Assembly (NCBI RefSeq): GCF_018598585.1
Contig: NZ_JAHESD010000039.1
Location: 1-53,889 of the forward strand
Source: Chryseosolibacter indicum
Lineage (GTDB): Bacteria; Bacteroidota; Bacteroidia; Cytophagales; Cyclobacteriaceae
DNA length: 53,889 nucleotides
Direction: 5' to 3'
Shown here: positions 17,809 to 26,925 of the stretch, piece by piece
Numbering within the stretch: position 1 is the stretch's first letter
Layout of the letters: each line of letters opens with the position of its first letter
Notes under the pieces: generated by a model
What the model was told of the DNA's origin: nothing
The model's input: the letters and a program-made list of their open reading frames with translations, nothing else
Database searches by the model: none
Program-made: the position numbers and the translations under genes

Positions 17809-19044
17809 TTATATTTTCTCAGAAGAATCAAATACCTTTTTAATCGGTAAAACTATTGTAAAGACAGTACCTTCATTTTCTTTGCTTGACACAGTAATTA
17901 ACCCATCGTGTCTTTCAATAACTTTCTTTACTATTGCTAACCCTATACCTGTGCCTTCGTACACTGACTTTGGATTTAACCTTTGAAAAATTTCGAATAT
18001 TCTTTCGCTAAACTCGCTGTTGAAGCCAATACCATTATCTTTCACCTTTATCCGGCAAAATTTTCCTTTTGTAGAAGGAGGTGAATCGAGTAATCTACTT
18101 TCAATAATTTCACCGGTGATACTTATCTCACAAGGCTCATCTATTTTTGAAAATTTTAAAGCATTGCTTAACAGGTTTTGAAAAACTTGTCTGATCTGTG
18201 AAGGTATTGCTTCAATAACAGGAAGCCTGGCAATTTCAATACTGCAGCTTTTATCTTTGATAGAGAGTTCGAGATCAGACAAAACGTCTTCAACAAGCTT
18301 CTCAAGGTCTGTTGGTTCAAATCTATCTTCTACATAAATTTTAGAATATTCAAGCAGATCTGTAATTAAACTACGCAGCCTCCCGGCAGAACCTGTTATT
18401 TTTTGAAGGTAGGATTTAACTTTATCCCTTTCATTGATATGCCTGTCTAAAGCGAGATTGCTAAAGGTTTGAATTTTTCTAAGGGGTTCTTGTAAATCGT
18501 GAGATGCTATAAATGCAAATTGCTGCAACTCCTTGTTACTTTCTTCTAGTCTCTGGTTCGATCTTTTCAACTCTTCCGTACGTTCTTCAACCTTTTGCTC
18601 CAACACCTCTTCCGCTTTCTTTCTCAATTCTATCTCCTGCCTCAGATTTTTCTCCATGGCCGTAAGCTCACGGCGCTGCTCTGAAAGGCGGTAGAAAGTT
18701 TTTACTTTCAAAAGAAGGATGTCAGGATCAAAAGGTTTTGTTACGTAATCAATACCACCAGATTCATAGCCTTTGGTAATAAACTTTTTATGTGTATTAA
18801 CTGCCGATAAGAAAATGATGGGAATGTCTTTAGAACGACTGTAACCTGAAATTGCTTCCGCTACTTCAAAACCATCCATTTCAGGCATTTGAACGTCCAG
18901 GATTATCAGAGAATAAGAATTCTGAAGTATTTTCTTTAAAGCTTCTTCACCTGAGGAGGCCGTGTCAACTTCAAATTGGTGAAGCGTAAGCAGAGTTTTA
19001 AGCGAAAAAATGTTCTCCTGATTGTCGTCAACAATTAGTACCAT
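17809..19044 (-). CDS. Receiver-histidine kinase fusion
   Basis: A 411-aa soluble protein. An N-terminal receiver (about 1-120) has the acidic pair VDDN, phospho-acceptor Asp50 (IILDVQMPEMDGFE) and VTKPFD. A coiled coil (about 125-172) leads to HisKA with His182 (FIASHDLQEPLRKIQTF). The HATPase carries NLLSNALKF, DNGIGF and GTGIGLAIVKKVIERH. Receiver-first kinases are usually intermediates in a phosphorelay: they accept phosphate from another kinase or sense it. It is the first gene of the signalling operon; the 242-bp region upstream must carry its promoter, though I found no confident box there. Confidence 0.93.
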   Translation of the reverse strand: MVLIVDDNQENIFSLKTLLTLHQFEVDTASSGEEALKKILQNSYSLIILDVQMPEMDGFEVAEAISGYSRSKDIPIIFLSAVNTHKKFITKGYESGGIDYVTKPFDPDILLLKVKTFYRLSEQRRELTAMEKNLRQEIELRKKAEEVLEQKVEERTEELKRSNQRLEESNKELQQFAFIASHDLQEPLRKIQTFSNLALDRHINERDKVKSYLQKITGSAGRLRSLITDLLEYSKIYVEDRFEPTDLEKLVEDVLSDLELSIKDKSCSIEIARLPVIEAIPSQIRQVFQNLLSNALKFSKIDEPCEISITGEIIESRLLDSPPSTKGKFCRIKVKDNGIGFNSEFSERIFEIFQRLNPKSVYEGTGIGLAIVKKVIERHDGLITVSSKENEGTVFTIVLPIKKVFDSSEKI

Positions 19045-19286
19045 TACTTGCTATCATCCTTTTTGTTATGCATCTGAGCTAAAGAAGGCCGTAAAATGTT
19101 AAAAAAAACTTATATTTTATTTTGGCATTATTTTTTACAAACAAAAAAAATTCAATTAATACATGAATGGTTGAAAAACTCTTTGCAAAAGGCGTGGTCC
19201 ATTGCTATTTTCATCAACCTTGCTAAAGACATCCAAGCCAAATAATTATCCAAGGCATAAAAATATTTAATCTCCTTAAAACATTT

Positions 19287-20048
19287 ATGGATTCTTTTCC
19301 TACCTGGACAGTGGCGGGCTTATGGGGACTGCTCTCAGGAACAGCATTGGTTATTGGCGCCTCGATAGGGTATTTCAGCAAAGTTCCTCAGCGAACTATT
19401 GCACTAATTATGGCCTTTGGTGCCGGCGTACTTATCTCCGCATTATCGTTCGAGTTAGTGAACGAGGCATATAAACAAGGAAGCTTTATTTCAACGGCTA
19501 CAGGGTTTATCTCTGGCGGTATAATTTATACAATTGCTAACTTCATCTTATCAAGAAGCGGGGCAAAACATAGAAAGCGTTCACAAAACCAACAACCTTC
19601 AGAAAACGAAGATGAAGGTAGTGGATTAGCAATTGCTGTCGGGGCATTATTAGATGGCATTCCTGAGGCTATAGCCATTGGTTTAAGTATGATCGAGGGA
19701 GGCGCAGTAAGTTTTGCCACTGTTATTGCAATTTTTATTTCAAATCTTCCTGAAGGATTGTCAAGTGCATCAGGCATGAAAAAAGCGGGAAGGTCTAAAA
19801 CTTTCGTTTTTGGAACCTGGGTTGCTATTGCTTTACTTACGGCTGCGTCTGCCATTTGCGGCTACACGATTTTTAGTCACTTCTCGCAAGAAGTAATTTC
19901 AGCTACCCTTGCTATTGCGGCAGGAGCAATCTTGTGTATGCTTGTCGATACAATGATTCCAGAAGCGTTTGAAAATGGACATGACTGGGTAGGTATTGTA
20001 ACTGTCACCGGTTTTCTTATCGCATCTATGCTTTCAAAAATATCGTAA
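19287..20048 (+). CDS. ZIP family metal transporter
   Basis: A 253-aa integral membrane protein with about eight hydrophobic segments. The ZIP metal-site pattern is visible: GALLDGIPEAIAIGLSM (helix 4) and ISNLPEGLSSASGMKK (helix 5), where the Asp/Asn-x-x-Pro-Glu motifs line the binuclear site. The histidine usual at the fourth-helix motif end (HNxPEG) is replaced by Asp or Asn, which occurs in some bacterial ZIPs, so metal preference is unclear. A charged, His-containing loop at about 93-112 (KHRKRSQNQQPSENEDEGSG) lies between helices 3 and 4. ZIPs carry Zn, Fe or Mn into the cytoplasm. It is monocistronic, divergent from the signalling operon. Confidence 0.88.
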   Translation: MDSFPTWTVAGLWGLLSGTALVIGASIGYFSKVPQRTIALIMAFGAGVLISALSFELVNEAYKQGSFISTATGFISGGIIYTIANFILSRSGAKHRKRSQNQQPSENEDEGSGLAIAVGALLDGIPEAIAIGLSMIEGGAVSFATVIAIFISNLPEGLSSASGMKKAGRSKTFVFGTWVAIALLTAASAICGYTIFSHFSQEVISATLAIAAGAILCMLVDTMIPEAFENGHDWVGIVTVTGFLIASMLSKIS

Positions 20049-20127
20049 CCATCCCACATTAACGCAAATTAATGTCTAGCGTATCTATAGCTAACTCGAC
20101 CTAGGACGGAGGCAAACAATACCTAAA

Positions 20128-20223
20128 ATGAGACCAGTAATGAAATTAAGTGAAGACAAAGCACATGAATTTTTTAAATCTTCACCGAAATTCATTAAAT
20201 CTTATACAGACTCTCAGCCTTAA
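20128..20223 (+). CDS. Possible 31-codon small ORF or gene fragment
   Basis: An ATG at 20128 opens a 31-residue frame ending at TAA 20221-20223, with a second in-frame ATG at 20140. The peptide is charged and without a membrane helix (MKLSEDKAHEFFKSSPKF...). It could be a small protein, a decayed gene end or chance. It overlaps nothing else and ends 3 bp before the converging lipoprotein gene. Confidence 0.2.
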   Translation: MRPVMKLSEDKAHEFFKSSPKFIKSYTDSQP

Positions 20224-20225
20224 AT

Positions 20226-21005
20226 TTACTTATAGAAGTACTGTGTTACTAAAGGTTCGACTCCTTCTGACGTTACTTTCTTTTCTTGCGGGTATTGGTT
20301 TGACTTTAATACATATTGCACCTTATACTCCGTAACACCAGAAGTTGTCGCAATCGTATAACCGGTCGGTAACGCATGCTGCAATTTAACATTAGGAAGA
20401 ATTTCATAATCATCAACAGGATTTGAAGATCCAGAAATATATCCTAAATATGTTTTAACAGACACCAACTCTAACTCAAGTCTCTCTGCGTTAAAGTTGT
20501 ATTCATAAACCTGGAAAAGATTGCCATCATTAGAGTAAGTATAGCTATTTTCTGTTTTCCTTAAATACCCTATACCGCCTTCATCTCTTATCATATACAC
20601 ACTTGCAATCAACTGCCCTTTTTCATTATAATCGTAAATAGAAAAGGCATATTGCTGACCATTGCTATAATTTTTCGAAGCTATGATCTTGTCATCCATC
20701 CAAACATAAGATATTGTTTCATCAACAAGACCTGTTACTGATCTGGAAAGTGATATCACTTTGTTGTTTTCGTTATAGCTAAATACATCCTTCCCTGCTG
20801 TAACCGCCCCTGTTTCTCTTTGCCATTCAATCCTGCTTTGGCGACCATCCTCTGTAAATTCATACTTTGTATTCAAACTCCAGTTTTGCCAATTGGTAAG
20901 TGTTGAAGATAGAATTGGCGCTTTCGTTGATGCCTCATCTTCGTCTTTACATGCTACTAATAAGAGGATTATTGATATAAAAGAAAATAGTCTTTCAGAC
21001 TTCAT
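20226..21005 (-). CDS. Lipoprotein of unknown function with YD-like repeats
   Basis: About 259 aa from the ATG at 21005 (the frame stays open 39 bases further upstream, but the signal peptide argues for this start). The SpII signal peptide ends in LLLVAC followed by KDEDE. The mature part has several repeat-like beta strands resembling degenerate YD/RHS-type or antiparallel sheets: YEFTEDGRQSRIEW, FSYNENNKVISLSR, YDYNEKGQLIASVY, YTYSNDGNLFQVYEY. Such lipoproteins are common and mostly uncharacterised in Bacteroidota. The location is expected to be the outer membrane. No link to its neighbours is evident. Confidence 0.75.
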   Translation of the reverse strand: MKSERLFSFISIILLLVACKDEDEASTKAPILSSTLTNWQNWSLNTKYEFTEDGRQSRIEWQRETGAVTAGKDVFSYNENNKVISLSRSVTGLVDETISYVWMDDKIIASKNYSNGQQYAFSIYDYNEKGQLIASVYMIRDEGGIGYLRKTENSYTYSNDGNLFQVYEYNFNAERLELELVSVKTYLGYISGSSNPVDDYEILPNVKLQHALPTGYTIATTSGVTEYKVQYVLKSNQYPQEKKVTSEGVEPLVTQYFYK

Positions 21006-21108
21006 GAGTAGTGCGGTGAATGAGAAAGGTTTTACGGAAAGCATTTAAAAAAGTTGTCTTTACGGTAATACCTCCTTAATTATACTCCCTTTTGATGCTT
21101 GTCTTGTT

Positions 21109-21492
21109 TTATTCGCTCGTTGTTTCTGTGTTAACCATAAACATTGCTGTGGGTACAAATCTTTTAAAAAGCTCATCTTTCAATGACTCCGAAATATTTA
21201 AACTGCTAATGGCGCTGGACATACAAGACAACCATGCTACAGCATCATCTTCAGTAATAGGATGTGGCATATGCCTTGCCCGCATTTGAGGATGCCCATA
21301 ACGTTGGGAATATAGAGGTGGTCCACCTAGGAACTGCGTGAGGAATAAACGCTGCTTTTCTTTTATTAATTCTTTATCTGTCTTGAATAAATGTGATATT
21401 CTTTGGTCTGAGAAAACCAGATCATAGAAACGCTCAATAAGTAATTTCAGATTTTCTTCCCCCAGCTTCTCGTACGTTGTTACTTCTTCCAT
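21109..21492 (-). CDS. Group II truncated haemoglobin
   Basis: A 127-aa globin. The group II (trHbO-like) signature is clear: a B10 tyrosine (Tyr23 in LIERFYDLVF), the loop GGPPLYSQRYGHPQMR, the proximal haem-ligand histidine (His74 in RARHMP) and the G8 tryptophan (Trp87 in AVAWLSC). These proteins bind O2 with high affinity and are associated with redox and nitrosative stress handling; the exact role here is unknown. The ORF starts with ATG at 21492, 44 bp after the patatin gene stop on the same strand, so it is probably the last gene of a three-gene run with the patatin and the phosphatase-like gene. Confidence 0.93.
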   Translation of the reverse strand: MEEVTTYEKLGEENLKLLIERFYDLVFSDQRISHLFKTDKELIKEKQRLFLTQFLGGPPLYSQRYGHPQMRARHMPHPITEDDAVAWLSCMSSAISSLNISESLKDELFKRFVPTAMFMVNTETTSE

Positions 21493-21536
21493 GTCGCAAA
21501 TTTATAAATTATAACAACGCAATATCCCCCTCTTGT

Positions 21537-22463
21537 TCATGCTAACGGAGTTTTTTGTGAAAGCAGAGACCTTAATATATTTTCTGCAGATTGCACTTTG
21601 TTATAATTACTAAAGGCTTTCAATAATGCTACTCTTCCTTCTTCAATGATTTCGTTTGCTCTATAGAATTCAAAAATACCACATGCATCTCTGGAGATTT
21701 CAGCAACAATATCAGGTTTGTGGATGGATATCATTAATTCTGTAAGTCTATCTTGGGTCATGTCATATGACTTCGTGATTAAGTCAAAATAGCCAAACTT
21801 TTCAATCTGCTCTTCAGCACTTGTATCAATCTTCAATATTTGTGTACGAAATGCATCCAGCATTTTTTCATAAGCTGCCTTTTCTTTATTCACTACTTGG
21901 CTTGACTTAACCTCATATTGTCCTGAATTTACATTTACAGCTACTACAAGATCAATGTCGTTTATATGAACAAGATTAAGTGGCAAAGGATTAACTATTC
22001 CGCCATCAACAAGTTGAGCTTTGCCTTCTATTACAGGGGTAAAAATAGTAGGTATGGCAATTGAGGCACGCAGGGCTTTAAATAAACTTCCTGAGGAGTA
22101 GTGTATTTCTTTTCTGCTATTTAGATCTGCGGCTACTGCGGTAAATGGTATTTTGAAATTTTCTATTCGCTGATCGCCGATAAGTTGCTCAATGGCCTTA
22201 AAAACCTTTTCACCTTTTATAAAGCCCTGGGTTGAGAAAGTAAAATCGAGAAGTTTAAATACATCCAATTTAGTAAGCGAAATCAGCCAATGCTTGTATT
22301 CCTGTAAATACCCGGCACAATAGATTCCGCCAACCACTGCCCCCATCGAGCAACCAATAACTTCTTTTATCTTATAACCCTCTTTTTCAAGCTGTTCAAT
22401 AACACCAATATGGGCCATGCCACGAGCCCCGCCACTTCCGAGCACTAAAGAAATATTTTTCAT
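21537..22463 (-). CDS. Patatin-like phospholipase family protein
   Basis: A 308-aa RssA/YchK-like patatin. It has the oxyanion motif GSGGARG (about 9-15), nucleophile Ser39 in GCSMG and catalytic Asp153 in DGG, together the Ser-Asp dyad of patatin lipases. No signal peptide is present, so it should be cytoplasmic or membrane-associated. The C-terminal part (about 200-308) is helical and charged. It probably hydrolyses acyl esters of phospholipids. It lies 59 bp after the stop of the secreted phosphatase-like gene and 44 bp before the globin gene. Confidence 0.92.
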   Translation of the reverse strand: MKNISLVLGSGGARGMAHIGVIEQLEKEGYKIKEVIGCSMGAVVGGIYCAGYLQEYKHWLISLTKLDVFKLLDFTFSTQGFIKGEKVFKAIEQLIGDQRIENFKIPFTAVAADLNSRKEIHYSSGSLFKALRASIAIPTIFTPVIEGKAQLVDGGIVNPLPLNLVHINDIDLVVAVNVNSGQYEVKSSQVVNKEKAAYEKMLDAFRTQILKIDTSAEEQIEKFGYFDLITKSYDMTQDRLTELMISIHKPDIVAEISRDACGIFEFYRANEIIEEGRVALLKAFSNYNKVQSAENILRSLLSQKTPLA

Positions 22464-22522
22464 TCAGGTATAGGTTAATTACCAATATAGTGATTAACCT
22501 ATAATAATTAAGAAGCGAACGT

Positions 22523-23638
22523 TTATTTTAAAGAAGCTTTTATTGAACTCTTATCATTTGTAGGGATATGATCAGGTACCGCAATCATTGTTTGCACCAC
22601 CTCACCCGCTTGTTTTACTGGTTTATATCTTAATCCGATAAACGAAGCTATCGTACTGGCCAACTGTTTCTGATAATACTTAGATGCAAATTTCATCTCC
22701 CCAAAAGATGGTGTATCCGGACCAAGAGCTGCGAACCAAATATGTCGTGAACCTCTTGCTAATAAACGGTGGTTCTTCCATATATTTTTCCCTTTTCCTC
22801 TACCATGGTCTGTGGTTATTAATAAAGTAGTTTTATCCCTATAATACGGATCAGACTGAAGATAATCCCATAATGTTCTTATCATCTCATCTGCCCGATG
22901 CGCAGCTTTAAGATATTCATCATATCTGCCTTCATGCGCATATGCATCCGTTTCATCAAAACCAATAAATACTATTCTTGGTCTCTCTCGCTTTAAGTAC
23001 TCAAGGGCATAGTAAAAAGTATGTTTGTCTTCGCGTTTCTTTCCTTTCTTCAATTCATTTATCTCCTTCTCAACAGTGCTGATACTTCCTTTCGCAATAT
23101 CATCTCCTGCGTTAATATGAAATTGTGCCTGAGCCTCTCGGAGAATATAGGGGAATGTACCCCAGGTAGCAAAAGCCGCAATCCTCTTATTATACTCATC
23201 TTTGTGTTGACTAATAAACTCAAACACCGTGGGATTAGGATTTACTATTTCTTTATTGGATGAAACACGTTTGTCTGCAAAACCAACAAACATCTCACTG
23301 TAACCTGGGTAAGAAAGTAAATGATGATTCGAGCAATTAACTTTGTTCCCAAACTTTCTGTTTCCATACAACTGTCCTTGTTTGGCAATAACATTCCAAA
23401 AAAAGGGCATAAGATCTTCTCTGCGTTCTGCTTCTTCGCCTCTTCCAAAAGAAGATATAACGGAAGTATCAGAAACATACTTTTCGGCATATAATATTTT
23501 ATCATCAGCACCATAAAACAACTCCTGCCAACGATATCCATCCAACGTTATGATAATAACGTTCCTGGTGTTTAATTCCTGAGCCAATGAGCTAATACAT
23601 ACAAGCAGTAAAAGAAATATGGTGCACCAAAGCTTCAT
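22523..23638 (-). CDS. Secreted alkaline phosphatase/phosphodiesterase-superfamily protein
   Basis: A 371-aa protein with a Sec signal peptide (LWCTIFLLLLVCISSLAQ). It shows the alkaline phosphatase-superfamily core: an N-terminal metal-binding strand (NVIIITLDGYRWQELFYGAD), a mid-protein metal site (VFIGFDETDAYAHEGRYDEY) and a C-terminal site (LLITTDHGRG). These Asp/His residues bind two metals, usually zinc. The nucleophile position in this subgroup is not obvious from the sequence, so substrate (phosphodiester, phosphonate, sulfate or pyrophosphate) is uncertain. Expected in the periplasm. Upstream gene of the run with patatin and globin. Confidence 0.88.
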   Translation of the reverse strand: MKLWCTIFLLLLVCISSLAQELNTRNVIIITLDGYRWQELFYGADDKILYAEKYVSDTSVISSFGRGEEAERREDLMPFFWNVIAKQGQLYGNRKFGNKVNCSNHHLLSYPGYSEMFVGFADKRVSSNKEIVNPNPTVFEFISQHKDEYNKRIAAFATWGTFPYILREAQAQFHINAGDDIAKGSISTVEKEINELKKGKKREDKHTFYYALEYLKRERPRIVFIGFDETDAYAHEGRYDEYLKAAHRADEMIRTLWDYLQSDPYYRDKTTLLITTDHGRGKGKNIWKNHRLLARGSRHIWFAALGPDTPSFGEMKFASKYYQKQLASTIASFIGLRYKPVKQAGEVVQTMIAVPDHIPTNDKSSIKASLK

Positions 23639-23951
23639 GTTTAAAATGATTAAGTACGCTTACCCAGTCTATTGGTAAAAATTATTCCTTCATTTAGTGG
23701 GGTAGATTAAAATGAGATTAAGATCAACAGTAGCGTGAAGATCTCTTACCAATATTAACTCACTTTTATGCCGACGTTATCTTTGTTGCTATATGGTACA
23801 AGTAGTGCTGGCTTTAAGTTTTTCTTCTGACATCAATTAAAAAGATTATATTGAATACAAATCATACAAGCAAGGCAGCAGTATTCGTGAATTTAATTTT
23901 TTTGAATTACCTTTAAATCCGTAGAAGTTTAACAACCCACTGGCTTTAATC
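23639..23951. other. Divergent intergenic region, 313 bp
   Basis: This separates the divergent phosphatase-like gene (minus) and the small membrane-protein gene (plus), so it must hold both promoters. It is AT-rich. A TATCTTTG box (about 23778-23785) resembles the Bacteroidota -7 element on the plus strand but has no TTG box 19-20 bp upstream. A short inverted pair TTGGTAA/TTACCAA lies about 70 bp apart. I see no gene or strong hairpin. Confidence 0.5.
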
Positions 23952-24281
23952 ATGAGTAAGAACAGATTGATCTTTTATATAGTTTTCGGGATTTTTCACA
24001 TCAGTGCTTTCATCTTTACTGTTGTTCTTGATAATAACACAGGTATCTTATTTCAGATGGTAAGCTGGATTCCGGCATTTAAATGGGTTACGCTGGCTGG
24101 GTTAGTTCTTCTCATTGTTGATATAATCTGGGTATATGCTTCCCAAAAAGAAACTACAAAAGAAAAAGCAATTCTAAATCACGAGCTTAATACGTTAAAA
24201 GCAAAGCTTTTCGACATGCAGGAAGCTACAAGGCAAAACACCGGAATTCAGCAACCTCCTCAATCCAAAACAAATATCTAA
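23952..24281 (+). CDS. Small two-helix membrane protein with C-terminal coiled coil
   Basis: A 109-aa protein. Two hydrophobic helices (about 7-27 and 42-65) flank a short loop. They are followed by a heptad-rich segment (KETTKEKAILNHELNTLKAK, about 68-92) and a polar, Gln-rich tail. Similar small membrane proteins occur upstream of other genes in Bacteroidota, without assigned function. It lies 15 bp before the YifB gene, so the two are likely co-transcribed. Confidence 0.75.
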   Translation: MSKNRLIFYIVFGIFHISAFIFTVVLDNNTGILFQMVSWIPAFKWVTLAGLVLLIVDIIWVYASQKETTKEKAILNHELNTLKAKLFDMQEATRQNTGIQQPPQSKTNI

Positions 24282-24296
24282 TTATTTTCCTGTAAT

Positions 24297-25835
24297 ATGC
24301 TGGCAAAAACCTATGGCAGTGCCGTACACGGGGTTGACGCCAGAACCATCATGGTTGAAGTTAGCGTCGAGCAAGGCACTAAGTTCTTTATGAGTGGTCT
24401 GCCGGACAGCGCAATTAAAGAAAGTCAACACCGGGTAGAAGCTGCACTAAAAACTTGCGGATTCTTTATGCCACGCAATAAAACCGTGGTTAACCTGGCA
24501 CCTGCTGATATAAGAAAAGAAGGTTCTGCTTATGACCTGCCCATTGCCCTATGCGTGCTGAAAGCTTCAGGGCAAATAGCTTCCGAAACGCTCGATCACT
24601 ATTTAATTATGGGTGAGTTGTCTCTGGATGGCGCCCTTAGGCCCATCAAAGGTGTATTACCAATCGCCATTCAAGCTGCAAGTGAAGGTTTTAAAGGTTT
24701 CATACTTCCTGAAGACAATGCCCGTGAAGCTGCAGTTGTCGGAAACCTTGATGTATTCCCCGTGAAGTCTTTGAAGCATGCGGTTGACTTCCTTACTGGC
24801 AAAGTTGCTATAGAATCCTTACGTATTGATTCAAAAGAAGTTTTTGCAGCGCAACTCAATACCTACGATACAGACTTTAAAGATGTTCAGGGCCAGGAGA
24901 ATATAAAAAGGGCGCTGGAGATTGCTGCCGCTGGAGGTCACAATGTGATTATGATTGGCCCGCCTGGAGCAGGTAAAACAATGCTTGCAAAAAGACTTCC
25001 TACTATTCTTCCTCCTCTAAGTCTACAAGAGGCGTTGGAAACAACAAAGATTCACTCTGTAGCAGGTAAATTATCTCGCGAAACAGGCTTGCTAACCATG
25101 CGTCCCTTCCGATCGCCACACCATACTGTTTCAGATGTTGCTTTAGTAGGCGGCGGTGGAAATCCGCAACCGGGGGAAATATCGCTCGCCCATAATGGCG
25201 TGTTGTTTCTAGATGAGCTGCCTGAATTTAAACGAACAGTTCTTGAAGTTATGCGCCAGCCTATGGAAGAACGGAAAGTAACGATATCAAGAGCAAAGGT
25301 TTCTATTGATTATCCAGCCAATTTTATGTTGGTGGCAAGCATGAATCCTTGCCCCTGTGGTTTTTACAATCATCCCGAAAAAGAATGTGTTTGTGCTCCT
25401 GGTATCGTACAACGCTATTTAAGCAAAGTAAGCGGTCCGTTGCTCGATCGTATTGATCTTCATGTTGAAGTGGTACCCGTTAGCTTTGATGAGATGACCG
25501 CCAACCGAAAGGTTGAAACAAGCGAAGTTATACGCGAACGGGTTGTACGTGCACGGGAAATACAGTCCTCACGGTTTAGCGGTCAAACCTACGTCTATTG
25601 CAATGCTATGATGCCTTCAAACATGGTTAAAAAGATCTGCAATATTAATGATGCAGGTAAAAGTTTGTTGAAAACTGCCATGGAACGTCTAGGGCTCTCA
25701 GCTAGGGCTTACGACAGGATCTTAAAGGTGTCCAGGACAATTGCTGACCTTACAGGGTCAGAGGAAATTAAAACGGAACACCTGGCAGAAGCGATTCAGT
25801 ATCGGAGTTTGGACCGCGAAGGTTGGGCTGGCTAA
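24297..25835 (+). CDS. YifB/ComM family Mg-chelatase-like AAA+ ATPase
   Basis: A 512-aa protein with the standard YifB layout: an N-terminal Lon-protease-like ChlI domain (about 1-170), an AAA+ core with Walker [18 protein letters not shown] (about 219) and Walker [11 protein letters not shown], and a C-terminal Mg-chelatase-related domain. Cysteines CPCGFYNH and CVCAPG form a likely zinc-binding insert. In naturally transformable bacteria the ComM homologue is a DNA helicase promoting branch migration during recombination. Whether this strain is transformable cannot be judged. The gene sits 8 bp before the LuxR gene's ATG. Confidence 0.95.
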   Translation: MLAKTYGSAVHGVDARTIMVEVSVEQGTKFFMSGLPDSAIKESQHRVEAALKTCGFFMPRNKTVVNLAPADIRKEGSAYDLPIALCVLKASGQIASETLDHYLIMGELSLDGALRPIKGVLPIAIQAASEGFKGFILPEDNAREAAVVGNLDVFPVKSLKHAVDFLTGKVAIESLRIDSKEVFAAQLNTYDTDFKDVQGQENIKRALEIAAAGGHNVIMIGPPGAGKTMLAKRLPTILPPLSLQEALETTKIHSVAGKLSRETGLLTMRPFRSPHHTVSDVALVGGGGNPQPGEISLAHNGVLFLDELPEFKRTVLEVMRQPMEERKVTISRAKVSIDYPANFMLVASMNPCPCGFYNHPEKECVCAPGIVQRYLSKVSGPLLDRIDLHVEVVPVSFDEMTANRKVETSEVIRERVVRAREIQSSRFSGQTYVYCNAMMPSNMVKKICNINDAGKSLLKTAMERLGLSARAYDRILKVSRTIADLTGSEEIKTEHLAEAIQYRSLDREGWAG

Positions 25836-25843
25836 TCCTGGTT

Positions 25844-26275
25844 ATGTGGCGTACCATCTTGCTCTACGGTGTCTCATTTGCAATACTTATTTTCCTGTTA
25901 AAACTTATTGAATACAGGTTCCTGGTACGCGACCTGTCCTTGGAGTTCTATTTGGGTCTGGTGGCTTTACTTTTTACTGCTGTTGGTGTTTGGACCGGAA
26001 AAAAAATTACAAGTAAGAAATTTGTTACTCCTCCTGCAACTACAGCGCCACGCAAACATAATGAAGGGCAAGTTGCAAAAATAGGTATTAGTAAGCGCGA
26101 ATATGAAGTCCTTCTTCTTATGGCTAAAGGACTCTCTAACCAGGAAATAGCAGATCAGCTCCATGTGTCTTTAAATACAATTAAAACCCACACCTCCAAT
26201 TTGTTTTTAAAGCTCGAAGTAAAAAGAAGAACCCAAGCCATCCAAAAAGCAAAAGATTTAGAATTATTTGGTTAA
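25844..26275 (+). CDS. Membrane-anchored LuxR-type transcription factor
   Basis: About 143 aa from the ATG at 25844; an in-frame TTG at 25823 would overlap yifB. Two hydrophobic helices (about 2-20 and 31-50) are followed by a polar linker and a LuxR/FixJ helix-turn-helix (about 82-140: ISKREYEVLLLMAKGLSNQE, then LHVSLNTIKTHTSNLFLKL). This architecture, a short membrane anchor plus HTH with no receiver, is frequent in Bacteroidota but without known signals. Anchoring would restrict it to the membrane or require proteolytic release. It is 8 bp after the yifB stop, so it may be controlled together with that gene. Confidence 0.85.
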   Translation: MWRTILLYGVSFAILIFLLKLIEYRFLVRDLSLEFYLGLVALLFTAVGVWTGKKITSKKFVTPPATTAPRKHNEGQVAKIGISKREYEVLLLMAKGLSNQEIADQLHVSLNTIKTHTSNLFLKLEVKRRTQAIQKAKDLELFG

Positions 26276-26390
26276 GTTGGTTCTTGGCCGCCCATACTTA
26301 AGGGTGATTTAATGGTTTTTGTATCAAAATCGTGCTTTCGGGTGAAGGTTTCCGGCTTCTCTTCGTATTGATTTGCTAAAAAAAAACAAT

Positions 26391-26921
26391 ATGAAAAAAG
26401 TAGTTCTTATCAACGGAGTTATCGCTGGAAGTATAGTATCAATCATGCTGCTGATTAGTACCCCACTCTTAAAAAATGGCGTAATCGATTTTGACAGCGG
26501 GATGCTGATTGGTTATGCATCCATGGTTTTGGCCATGTCCATGATATTTGTAGGAATCAAGACCTATCGCGATCACTACAAAAGCGGCGTAATCACATTT
26601 CTTCAGGGATTTAAAATTGGCATTCTTATCGCACTTGTTGCAGCTGTTATTTATGCCACCACTTGGGAATTCTATTATAATCTTGCAGCAAGTGATTTCA
26701 CTGAGTTCTACACTCAACATTACCTGGACAAAATGAAGAGCGAAGGAGCAAGTGAAGCCGAGCTTTCCCAAGCCCTGAAGGAAATGGAGAACTTTAACGC
26801 GACGTACAAAAACCCGGTACTTCGTTTTGCAATAACACTTACAGAAATTCTACCTGTAGGTTTAATAATTACCCTTATATCAGCAGCAGTCTTACGAAAA
26901 CGTCAAATATTACCAGCTTAA
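26391..26921 (+). CDS. DUF4199 integral membrane protein
   Basis: About 176 aa from the ATG at 26391, although the frame is open to a TTG at 26373. Four hydrophobic helices are visible (about 5-22, 32-52, 68-92 and 147-170), with a hydrophilic loop rich in Glu/Lys/Asn (about 105-145). The N-terminal KVVLINGVIAGSIVS and the helix-loop pattern match DUF4199, a Bacteroidota-wide family of unknown role. It is 4 bp before the VOC gene, so the two may be translated together. Confidence 0.85.
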   Translation: MKKVVLINGVIAGSIVSIMLLISTPLLKNGVIDFDSGMLIGYASMVLAMSMIFVGIKTYRDHYKSGVITFLQGFKIGILIALVAAVIYATTWEFYYNLAASDFTEFYTQHYLDKMKSEGASEAELSQALKEMENFNATYKNPVLRFAITLTEILPVGLIITLISAAVLRKRQILPA

Positions 26922-26925
26922 CATC

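Noticed and set aside
20150-20335. 61-codon plus-strand ORF overlapping the lipoprotein gene end
   Set aside because: It overlaps the end of a well-supported lipoprotein gene on the other strand and has no family signature.
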